A program made the translations under genes and the position numbers. Below, piece by piece: positions 40,771 through 50,919 of a stretch of 64,000 bases of DNA (within the stretch, counting starts at the first letter, position 1; every line of letters starts with the position of its first letter). Under the pieces are notes generated by a model. The model had not been told where the DNA came from. It saw nothing but the letters and a program-made list of their open reading frames with translations, and ran no database searches. The stretch lies in NCBI GenBank assembly GCA_905221605.1, contig CAJNDS010002464.1, positions 148,501 to 212,500 on the forward strand, written 5' to 3'. This DNA comes from Symbiodinium natans. Its lineage: Eukaryota > Sar > Dinophyceae > Suessiales > Symbiodiniaceae.

Positions 40771-41041
40771 GGGGGTCCTTGACCAACAACTCTTCGTTTG
40801 TGTCTGAGAACCGGGCACCCTGGAACCCTCTTCCCTTAATTCCCAAAGCCCTAAAACCTACATTGAACCGCAATCCCCTGAACCCTCAACCCACTCCAAC
40901 GCCCCCAAAACCCTAAAACCCCACCCAACACCCAACACCCTCAAACCAACGAGTCGCAGGACTTGTCGAAGAAATGCTCGTCAGCCCTGGGCCCAATTTT
41001 GCGTCCTTGTGGGCCTTTTGCGTCCAGCGGGTTGCTTGAGG
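36410..41041 (+). CDS. Candidate cysteine-rich GLG1-repeat-like gene, four exons seen
   Basis: Plus-strand exons: 36410-36477 (LDTRQAAHPCDQEANAPK; donor GTAAAA), 38334-38389 (ILERCLKDKSEHESGTLS; acceptor CCAATCCCCAG), 39117-39209 (TEISSACADFIAVNAACAED then ITKFCDEDR; donor GTTTGG) and 40960-41041 (DLSKKCSSALGPILRPCG; acceptor GAGTCGCAG). The motifs ACAEDITKFC, ILERCL and LSKKCSSAL match the order and style of the Cys-rich GLG1/Golgi apparatus protein 1 repeat, a secretory-pathway membrane glycoprotein family, as I know it. Introns hold telomere-like and unique DNA. Exons between these are surely missed. Antisense frames are open in places. Confidence 0.4.
36925..37190 (-). CDS. Candidate coding island, minus strand
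   Basis: Two overlapping minus frames: AGIRLACKPVCNGDFHDFER, then, shifted, TAWEVCTRERGAKHRAMEAK and LVQAAPVQKLYLRRERRDDA. The shift implies a small intron around GTGGAGGTGG or a frameshift. The plus strand (36932-37198) is also open. Confidence 0.35.
38570..38699 (+). repeat. Telomere-like array
   Basis: About 18 pure TTTAGGG units. Confidence 0.95.
38950..39085 (-). repeat. Homogeneous CCCCAAA block changing to CCCTAAA
   Basis: About 14 consecutive CCCCAAA units, then CCCTAAA units. A variant has been amplified locally rather than scattered. Confidence 0.9.
40086..40563 (+). CDS. Two overlapping plus-strand open frames, doubtful
   Basis: Frame one (40086-40331) reads MRYMSQNFCGEDYDDCCYGS...LPREGNPESLAKKVHVGFIE. 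Frame two (40261-40563) reads AVETLAKRNRIPQTDTALWA, DLDVCVFDSLISNSYLAVVL. They overlap by 70 bases in different phase. No family recognised. Confidence 0.25.
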
Positions 41042-41262
41042 GTTTACGGTTGAGGGTTTGGGGTTTAGGGTTTAGGGTTTAGGGTTCCTGGTTCCCTTTT
41101 GTGGTGGGGTTGGGTTCCGTTACAAGCCCCTTTGAAACAGACCAATCGGTACCCTATTTTGTCATTGATGTGGGTCGGTTGGTCTTGGCCAAACCCTAAA
41201 CTTTTAAACCCGAAACCCTGCTGACTCGGGAAGTCCAGTTTTCGGGTTAAGGGTTTCTGCTC

Positions 41263-41369
41263 TGAACCCTAAACCCTAAACCCTAAACCCTAAACCCTAA
41301 ACCCTAAACCCTAAACCCTAAACCCTAAACCCTAAACCCTAAACCCTAAACCCTAAACCCTAAACCCTG
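41263..41369 (-). repeat. Telomere-like array, C-rich strand on top
   Basis: About 15 pure CCCTAAA units. Confidence 0.95.
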
Positions 41370-42289
41370 GGAAAGCATTTGGGGTTTAGGACTTAGGGTT
41401 CGGCATTTCGAGTTCAGGGTTGAGGGGTTGAGGGGTTGACGGCAGAGTAGCTCACACTCCACTTGAAGAGCCCTAATTGATGAACAAGGCACACTCGTGC
41501 CGGAGCTTCCCAAGAACCCTACACCCTAACCCCTAGACCCTAAACCCTACTGGACATGCTGGCGAACCTGGACTCAAAACCCTGCAATTATTTCAGCTGA
41601 GCAGATGCCCGCTCCCAGCTCCAAGCCCGAAACCTCCTAAACCCCTAAACCCTAAATTCGTTCTTAATCCTCTGAATCCCAAAAGCCCCTAAACCCCTAA
41701 AGTCCTTAAAGCCCCTAAGCCCCTAGACCTTAGCCCTAAACCCTAAACCCTAAACACTAAACCCCCCAAACCCGTAAACCAAGCAACCTGCAGCCTCCAA
41801 GGTGCTCCAGTGGGCCCTACCCAAGCCAGAGGCCGCTTTCTTCAGTGTTTCTCGATTTTATAACACCCCTAAACCCTAAATCCTAACCCGTAAACCCTAA
41901 ATCCTAAACCCTGAATCCTAAACCCTAAATCCTAAACCGTAAATCCTAAATCCTCAGCCCTAAACCGGTCGAGGGCCCCTCCTCGAACCCCCAATTCCCT
42001 CAAACGGGCTTAGGGTTGTGGGTGACAGGGTTGCAGGGTTATAGGTAGGGTCATAGGGTCATAGGCTTAGTAGATGAGCGGGCACACTTTACACTTTTTT
42101 GGGATACTATAATCCCCTATAGAACTGAAAGTGTACACTTTTTGCGGGCTTCTGAACTCAGCAACTAAGTGGGGTTTTAAGGCTTTTAGAGTATGAGGCA
42201 GCGCACCTCCCCCCCCCCCCTCCCTCCCCAATCAACTCGACTCGGCACTCCGTGCTTTCTCCACCTCCTGCTGCTGCCCTTTGCTTGGC

Positions 42290-42422
42290 TGTTCATGGTA
42301 CTTATGAACCAATTCTAACTGCGCTTGTAACCCATTTATACACCCCTCAAGTGCCCTAACATGGTTATAATTGTTCTACGTGCAGGTACTATTGGGTTAA
42401 TGAGTACCGTGAACCTCCAAGT
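42290..42422. mobile_element. Intact family C element
   Basis: GTTCATGGTACTTATGAACC...AACTGCGCTTGTAACCC and, inverted, TTATAATTGTTCTACGTGCA...GGTTAATGAGTACCGTGAAC, CTCCAAG. About 130 bp, non-coding, no heptamers inside. It serves as reference for the split copies. Confidence 0.6.
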
Positions 42423-43299
42423 AGGGTTGAGCGTCGGGGTTTCGGGGTTGAGGGTTTGTCTCATGCCCCCCATGCCATGCTCTAAGGTCTAGCCAGGGTG
42501 TTGGGTTTTGGGGGTCTGAGTCCCCCCATTATCCGTGTGGGCAGCCGGCGAAGGCCCCAACCCGCCACCCCTACCACCCCTAAGCCCTGAACCCTAAACC
42601 TTAAACTTACCCTAAACCCTAAACCACGTTTTCAGGTTTTGGAGGGTGTGAAAGGGGAGGGTTCCCAGCCAGTGTCGGCGGACATAAAGCCAAAAGCCTA
42701 AACCCTAAACCCTATAACCGGATCCTGCGTTTACTCCAGGAGTCCCAACTGGGCAATTGGAGGTTCAAACTTCCCCAGGCGTGGCTCGTCCACGCCCACT
42801 TGCTCAGGTGATTACCAACGGCCTCAAACCCCAAACCCTCGACCCTAAACCCTAAATTCTAAACCCTCAAGAGGGCTTGGGTTTTAAGGCGTAGCCTGAA
42901 GCAAAAATGCACCCACCCCAAACATCAGCCCACAAAATACCCTGAGAGGCAGCTGAGGAAGGCGGTCCCACCGACGAGCTGGGCTTGTCAGAGAAGGAGA
43001 GCTTGGGGCTGTTGTCGGTATAGGGAGCTTAGGGTTCAGGGTTTAGGGTTTAGGGTTTAGGGTTTAGGGTTTAGGGTTTAGGGTTTAGGGTTTAGGTCTA
43101 TAGCGTTTAGGGTTTAGGGTTTAGGGTTTAGGCTTGGAGGTGGTTAAGTAGGATCATCTAATCAGGGTTCCTTTAAGCACATTCCGAGAACTCTACCTTG
43201 TACCTCCATACTCGGTTCTAGGACACTTTGGGTGGATAGCTTTGCCGCGCATAAGAGGCTTGTGTAGCCCTAAGCCCCAAACCTGTTCACAAGAAGCTT

Positions 43300-43990
43300 C
43301 ATATCAACAGCAGCTACCCTTTGCTGCGGGGGCTTGAGCTTTGGCTTCGCAGGTTTAGGGTTTAGGTTTCGGGTTTTGGGACCTCAAGCTCTGAAACTCA
43401 ACCTCTCGAATCCTGAACCCTGGGCCCGGCACCCTTAACCTTGTGAGGCTGCAGGACGTTAAGGCGTAGAGCGGGGATTTTAGGATCTGCAACGCTGAGT
43501 CCCTGAACCCTACCGCGCTTGTTGTTTAGGGTTTCTTCCTGGCCTGGATCCGAAGTCAGAGGGGAACGTAGGGGTGCGCTTATGAATTTGCTCGAGGGAA
43601 GGTGGGGCCAGGGGACTTTGCATTTTAGGGCCATTAGGGCCACGCCCTAGACTCTAAACTCTGAACCCTAAGCCCTAAGCCCTAAGTCCTAATCCTAAAC
43701 CCTAAAACCTACATACCCTACAAACCCTAAACCCTTGGGTGCGTAGGCGGGCTTAGGGATGAGCCAAGTCAGGACTACGCGGAGAAGCGGGAGTGGCAGG
43801 CTCGCGCCACACACTCGTAGAAACCTTGGCGGACCCTAAGTTTTCCAACATCTGCTTAAAACCTAAACCTAAACCTTTAAACCCTATAAACCTTAATTAA
43901 GCCTCTAACCACTAAGCCCCTCATACCTCAAACCTACACCACCCGGGCCTGCGGCATCGAGACCCTGAGACCTTATAAATTATGCACTCG
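43300..43990. other. Diverged telomere-like DNA and unique sequence, no clear gene
   Basis: Scattered CCCTAAA remnants. A minus frame at 43398-43643 is open (KCKVPWPHLPSSKFISAPLR...) but has no convincing splice sites. Confidence 0.4.
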
Positions 43991-44074
43991 TAAAATAGTG
44001 CGGAGCCGTATGTATATATATATATATATGAGAGAGCAACCTTTCGGGTCTATTTAGCTCCTTCCTTTGTTTTA

Positions 44075-46512
44075 ATAAGTGAAATTAAATTAAATTATTT
44101 AAATTATTTAAATTATTTAATTGACTCCCATTAAATAATTTAAAAAACTTAAATAATTTAAATAAGCAAAAGTATTTAAATTATTTAATTTATTTAATTG
44201 CCTCCCATTAAATAATTTAAATAATTAAAATAATTTAAATAAGCAAAATTATTTAAACTATTTAATTTATTTAATTGACCCCGATTAAATAATTTAAATA
44301 TTTTAAATAAGCAAAATTAATTACATTATTTAATTTATTTAATTGACCCCTATTAAAGAAATTAAATAATTTAAATAATTTCTGGCTGGTCTGGAAAGTT
44401 TCCTGAATTAAATTTGTTTAAATTATTTAATTTATTTAAATTATTTAAATTATTTAATTGACCCCTATTAAATAATTTAAATAATTAACATAATTTAAAT
44501 AAGCAAAAATTATTTAAATTATTCAAATTATTTAATTGACTCCCATTAAATAATTTAAATAATTAAAATATTTTACATAAGCAAAATTATTTAAATTATT
44601 TAATTTATTTAATTGACCTCTATAAAATAATTTAAATAATTTAAATAATTTAAATAATTTAAATAATTTGAATAAATTTAATTCCGGGAACTTTCCAGAC
44701 CAACCAGCAAAACAATTAAATAATTTAAATCCGACAGCTCAATTAAATGATTCAATTAAACTGCGGTATTTAAATTATTTAATTGATTTTTTTCTGGCTG
44801 GTCTGGAAAGTTTCCTGAATTAAATTTATTTAAATTATTTAATTTATTTAAATTATTTAAATTATTCAATTGACCCCTATTAAATAATTTAAATAATTAA
44901 AATAATTTAAATAAGCAAAAATTATTTAAATTATTTAAATTATTTAATTGACTCCCATTAAATAATTTAAATAATTAAAATATTTTACATAAGCAAAATT
45001 ATTTAAATTATTTAATTTATTTAATTGACCTCTATAAAATAATTTAAATAATTTAAATAATTTAAATAATTTAAATAATTTGAATAAATTTAATTCCGGG
45101 AACTTTCCAGACCAACCAGCAAAACAATTAAATAATTTAAATCCGACAGCTCAATTAAATGATTCAATTAAACTGCGGTATTTAAATTATTTAATTGATT
45201 TTTTTCTGGCTGGTCTGGAAAGTTTCCTGAATTAAATGTATTTAAATTTTTTAATTTATTTAAATTATTTAAATATTTAATTGACCCCTATTAAAAAATT
45301 AAAATAATTAAAATAATTTAAATAAGCAAAAATTATTTGAATTATTTAAATTATTTAATTGACTCCCATTAAATAATTTACATAATTAAAATAATTTAAA
45401 TAAGCAAAACTATTTAAACTATTTAATTTATTTAATTGCCTCCCATTAAATAATTTAAATAATTTAAATAATTTAAATAAGCAAAATTATTTAAATTATA
45501 TAATTTATTTAATTGACCCCTATTAAATAATTTAAATAATTTAAATAATTTAAATAAATTTAATTCCGGGAACTTTCCAGGCCAACCAGCAAAACAATTA
45601 AATAATGTAAATCCGACAGCTCAATTAAATAATTTAATTAAACTGCGGGATTTAAATTATTTAATTGTTTTTTTCTGGCTGGTCTGGAAAGTTTCCTGAA
45701 TTAAATTTATTGAAAAATTATATAATTTATTTAAATTATTTAAATTATTTAATTGATCCATATTAAATAATTTAAATAATTAAAATAATTTAAATAACCA
45801 AAAATTATTTAAATTATTTAAATTATTTAATTGACTCCCATTAAATAATTTAAATAATTAAAATAATTTAAATAAGCAAAATTATTTAAATTATTTAATT
45901 ATTTAATTGCCTCCCATTAAATAATTTAAATAATTTAAATAATTTAAATAAGCAAAATTATTTAAATTATTTAATTCATTTAATTGACCCCTATTAAATA
46001 TTTTAAATAATTTAAATAAGCAAAATTATTTACATTATTTAATTTATTTAATTGACCCCTATTAAATAATTTAAATAATTTAAATCATTTAAATAAATTT
46101 AATTCCGGGAACTTTCCAGGCCAACCAGCAAAGCAATTAAATAATTTAAATCCGACAGCTCAATTAAATGATTTAATTAAACTGCGGGATTTACATTATT
46201 TAATTGATTTTTTCTGGCTGGTCTGGAAAGTTTCCTGAATTAAATTTATTTAAATTATTTAATTTATTTAAATTATTTAAATAATTTAATTGACCCCTAT
46301 TAAATAATTTACATAATTAAAATAATTTAAATAAGCAAAAATTATTTTAATTATTTAATTTATTTAATTGCCTCCCATTAAATAATTTAAATAATTAAAA
46401 TAATTTACATAAGCAAGATTATTTAAATTATTTAATTTATTTAATTGACCCTATTAAATAATTTAAATAATTTAAATAATGTAAATACATTTAATTCTGG
46501 GACCTTTCCAGA
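44075..46512. repeat. AT-rich higher-order satellite with palindromic GC marker
   Basis: Built from TTTAAATTATTTAATT. A marker CTGGCTGGTCTGGAAAGTTT recurs at about 44385, 44796, 45206, 45677 and 46215. Its inverse AACTTTCCAGACCAACCAG recurs at about 44690, 45100, 45570 and 46110. Repeat unit about 410-540 bases, with each unit a large inverted repeat. Confidence 0.9.
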
Positions 46513-46543
46513 CCAGTCACCAGACCCCTCTCCCCCTCCCCGC

Positions 46544-46800
46544 AGCTACCCCCCCCCCCCCCCCCCCCGGCTGAGAACTGGGGCTGGGCCAGGGACGGAG
46601 GGGGTGAGGGATGGAGCTGGTGGGCTGGGTTGGGGGCGGGTGGCGCTGAGAGAGCGGGGGGTGGGGGGGGGGGGGGTGGGGGGGGGGTGGGGGGGGGGGG
46701 GGGTGGGGTGGGGGGGGGGTGGGGGGGGGGGGGGGGGGGGGGGGGGGGTTGAAGGAGCTGAAAGCTGGAAAGGTAGGTCGGCGTGGAGGGGGGGGGGGGG
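46544..46800. repeat. C-run and long G-rich tracts
   Basis: About 20 Cs at 46549, then G runs broken by single Ts to 46748 and again at 46788. Pro/Gly-only frames are artefacts. Assembly or read errors are likely in such homopolymers. Confidence 0.85.
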
Positions 46801-47224
46801 GGCTGTTATGGGGTGGGGTGGCTGAGGGGGCCCCCACCCCCCCCCGCCCTTCCCCTCTCCCACCCGCCATCCCTTTCCCACTCTTTCAGGGCTGAGCTGA
46901 AGAGCTGGAGCTGGGGTGGGCTGGTCTGGGGCCGGCGACGCTGCAGAGCGGGGAGAGGGGTTGAAGGAGCTGGGCTGGCCGAAGGGTGGAGGGGCTGGAG
47001 AGCCAGCTCGGGGTGGGGGCCAAGGCCCTGGCACAGGGCTGGGCACCCCCCCCAACCACCACCCCTTTTTCTCTCACCATCCAAAAAGAGTTTAAACAAA
47101 AAAAAACGTTTTTCTCTTCACCAACCCTCCCCCCTCCCTCTCCACCATCAAACGCCCTCACCATGCCTACTCCCCCAGCTCACTTTTCACTCCCTCACGT
47201 TCTCAACCGCTTCCACACATTAAT

Positions 47225-47600
47225 CAGCTGCTTTACCCTATCATCTTCTTATCATCTTTTATCATACTTTATCATCTCTCATATTATCTCTTTTTATTAT
47301 CTTCCATCATGTTTAATCATCTTCATATGCTTTTCTTATCATCTTCATATCATCTTTTTATCATCCTTATCATCTTTTTTGTCATCTTTTATCATCTTTT
47401 AATCGGGTCAAAATTCGGGATCTCATTTGGAAAGCATCCTTATCTGAATCATCTTCTATCGTTATCATCCTTTATCATTTTTTATCATCTTTTTATCACC
47501 TTTTATCACCTTTTATCATCTTTTTATCATCTTTTATCATCTTTATCATCTTTTATCATCTTTTGCCATCTTCATATAATAGTCTTATAATCGTTTTGTA
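47225..47600. repeat. TTTATCATC-type repeat
   Basis: Imperfect tandem TTTTATCATC/CTTTATCATC, about 35 copies. Confidence 0.9.
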
Positions 47601-47654
47601 GTCTTTTCTATTTTTTCGTAATCTTTAAGATCCTGTGGTCTCTAGGTAATTAAT

Positions 47655-48885
47655 TTTTTTGGAGTGGTTCTAAGTCTTGCTTATCGGGGGGTAAGTGTTC
47701 GTAAGTTTCAAGAAGCAAATATATATATATATATATATGTGTAACACTGAATTTCAAACCCCCTTAAACCCTTAAAGGCTGCGTATGTGGGGTGGTTCTA
47801 AGTCTTGCTTATCGGGGGGTAAGTGTTCGTAAGTTTCAAGAAGCAAATATATATGTAACACTGAATTACAAACCCCCTTGAACCCTTAAAGGCTGCGTAT
47901 GTGGGGTGGTTCTAAGTCTTGCTTATCGGGGGGTAAGTGTTCGTAAGTTTCAAGAAGCAAATATATATGCAACACTGAATTTTAAACCCCCTTAAACCCT
48001 TAAAGGCTGCGTATGTGGGGTGGTTCTAAGTCTTGCTTATCGGGAGGTAAGTGTTCGTAAGTTTCAAGAAGCAAATATATATGTAACACTGAATTTCAAA
48101 CCCCCTTGAACCCTTAAAGGCTGCGTATGTGGGGTGGTTCTAAGTCTTGCTTATCGGGGGGTAAGTGTTCGTAAGTTTCAAGAAGCAAATATATATGCAA
48201 CACTGAATTTTAAACCCCCTTAAACCCTTAAAGGCTGCGTATGTGGGGTGGTTCTAAGTCTTGCTTATCGGGGTGTAAGTGTTCGTAAGTTTCAAGAAGC
48301 AAATATATATGTAACACTGAATTTCAAACCCCCTTAAACCCTTAAAGGCTGCGTATGTGGGGTGGTTCTAAGTCTTGCTTATCGGAGGGTAAGTGTTCGT
48401 AAGTTTCAAGAAGCAAATATATATATATATATGTAACACTGAATTTCAAACCCCCTTAAACCCTTAAAGGCTGCGTATGTGGGGTGGTTCTAAGTCTTGC
48501 TTATCGGGGGGTAAGTGTTCGTAAGTTTCAAGAAGCAAATATATATATGCAACACTGAATTTTAAACCCCCTTAAACCCTTAAAGGCTGCGTATGTGGGG
48601 TGGTTCTAAGTCTTGCTTATCGGGGGGTAAGTGTTCGTAAGTTTCAAGAAGCAAATATATATGTAACACTGAATTTTAAACCCCCTTAAACCCTTAAAGG
48701 CTGCGTATGTGGGGTGGTTCTAAGTCTTGCTTATCGGGGGGTAAGTGTTCGTAAATTTCAAGAAGCAAATATATATGTAACCCTGAATTTTAAACCCCCT
48801 TAAGCCCTTAAAGGCTGCGTATGTGGGGTGGTTCTAAGTCTTGCTTATCGGGGGGTAAGTGTTCGTAAATTTCAAGAAGCTGTGA
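47655..48885. repeat. Satellite of about 116 bp, 11 copies
   Basis: Unit begins TGGTTCTAAGTCTTGCTTAT, contains GGGGTAAGTGTTCGTAAGTT, a variable (AT)n of 6-18 bases, and TTAAACCCTTAAAGGCTGCG. Each unit carries two GTAAGT-type sequences. Copies differ mainly at a few bases and in (AT)n length. Confidence 0.95.
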
Positions 48886-48994
48886 GGGTTCCAGGTCTTG
48901 CTTGTCGCGGCCACCCCCACTCGGTCCTCAACAGGGGGACTCTCCAGGCTTTCGGCAAGACACCCCCGAAGCCTGAAACCCGAAATTCCCAAAT

Positions 48995-50915
48995 GTCCAT
49001 GCACTAAAGTCACAAATCGCAAGCAGTGTGCCCCGTAGTTTTTGTCGAAACAGCCTTCTCCGAACTCATAAATCGCAAGCAGTGTCCCTATGCGTTGTTG
49101 TTGCGCGCAAATATCCAAAATCACAAATCGCAAGCAGGGTCCCCATAAGATGTTGCTGTAAGATTATCTACAAAATTCATAAATCGCAAGAAGTGTTCCC
49201 CGTAGTTTTTTTTTGCGATTATGTACCAAGTTCACAATCACAAGCAGTGTCCGCCCTTAGATGTTTCTACAAGAGTATGTGCCAAAATCGCAAATCGCAA
49301 GCAGTGTCCCCCGTAGTTTTTTTGTTGAAAGAATATGTACCAAGAACACAAATCGCAAGCAGTGTCCACCCATAGTCCTTTTTGCTGAAAGAATATATCC
49401 AAAATTCACAAATCGCAAGCAGTGTCACCCTTAGTTCTTTTGCTGTAAGAATATGCTCCCAAGTCACAAATCGCAAGCAGTGTGCCCCATGTTTTTCCTG
49501 TAAGATTATGTACCGAATTGCCAAATCGCAAGCAGTGTCCCCCTTAGTTTCTTTTGCTGCAAGAAGAGGATGTCCCACAATCACAAGTCGCAAGCAGTGT
49601 CCCCCCTTAGTTTGTTACGGAATGGAAATTGAGCAATCGCAAGCAGTGTCCCCATGAGAATTTGTTGATAGAATTCCAAAATCACAAATCGCAAGCAGCA
49701 TCCCCCATAGTTTTTTGCTGAATGAAGAACTATCCAAACTCCTAAATCGCAAGCAGTGTCCCCCTAATTTTTTTGCTGCAAGAAGATGCCCCAAAATCAA
49801 AAACCGCAAGCAGTGTCCCCCTTGGTTTTTGCTGAAAGAAGATGTCCCAAAATCACAAATCACAAATCGCAAGCAGGGTCCCCGCTTAGTTTTTGTTGCT
49901 GCAAGAAGATGCCCCCAAATCACAAATCCCAAGCAGTGTCCACCCATAGTCCTTTTTGCTGAAAGAATATATCCCAAATTCACAAATCGCAAGCAGTGTC
50001 ACCCTTATTTTTTTGCTGTAAGGAAAATGGTCCCAAGTCACAAATCGCAAGCAGTGTGCCCGGCGTGCCCCATATTTTTCCTCTAAGCCTATGTACCAAA
50101 TTCCCAAGTCGCAAGCAGTGTCCCTCTTAGTTTTTTCTACAAGAGTATGTGCCAAACTCGCAAATGGCAAGCAGTGTCCCCTGAAAGAAGATGTCCCAAA
50201 ATCACAAATCGCAAGCAGTGTCCCCCATATATAGTTTTTGTTGAAGGAGTATTCTCCAAAGTTACAAATCGCAAGCAGTGTCCCCCTTAGTTTGTTTTTG
50301 CTGCAAGAAGAGGATGTCCCACAATCACAAATCGCAAGTAGTGTCCCCCTTAGTTTGTTACGGTAATGGATACGTCCCCATGAGATTTTGTTGAAAGAAT
50401 TCCAAAAACACAAATCGCAAGCGATGTCCCCAATAGTTTTTTGCTGAATGAAGAACTATCCGAACTCCTAAATCGCAAACAGTGTCACCCTCAGTTTTCT
50501 TGCTGAAAGAGTATGTGCTAAAATCACAAATCGCAAGCAGTGTTCCCCATAGTTTTTTGCTGAATGAAGAACTATCCAAACTCATAAATCGCAAGCAGTG
50601 TCCCCCTTAGTTTTTATGATGCAAGAAGATGTCCAAAAATCACAAATCGCAAGCAGTGTCCCCAATAAGTTTAATCCTGAAAGTATATATGCCAAAATCA
50701 CAAATCGCAAGCAGTGTCCCCCCTTAGTTTTCTTCTGAATTCACAAATCGCAAGCAGTGTCCCCCGTAGTTTTTTTGTTGAAAGAAGATGTCCCAAAATC
50801 ACAGATCGCCAGCAGTGTCCCCGTTAGTTGCTACGGAATATATCAACAATTGACAAGTCGCAAGCAGAGACCACAAATGTTTTGTTGTAAGAACCTATCC
50901 AAAATGTCAAATGGC
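48995..50915. repeat. CRISPR-like spaced array of AAATCGCAAGCAGTGTCCCC
   Basis: More than 30 copies of a 20-23-base core (ACAAATCGCAAGCAGTGTCC) at irregular spacing of roughly 45-65 bases. The intervals are themselves related: a TAGTTTTTTTGCTG segment followed by AAAGAAGATGTCCCAAAATC. So this is a degenerate minisatellite with a conserved core, not a spacer array. Confidence 0.9.
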
Positions 50916-50919
50916 AAAG

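Noticed and set aside
46445-47100. Proline- and glycine-rich proteins
   Set aside because: They come from long C and G homopolymer runs and shift frame with each run.
48995-50915. A CRISPR array
   Set aside because: Intervals between cores are related to each other, spacing varies, cores drift, there is no leader or cas gene, and the context is eukaryotic.
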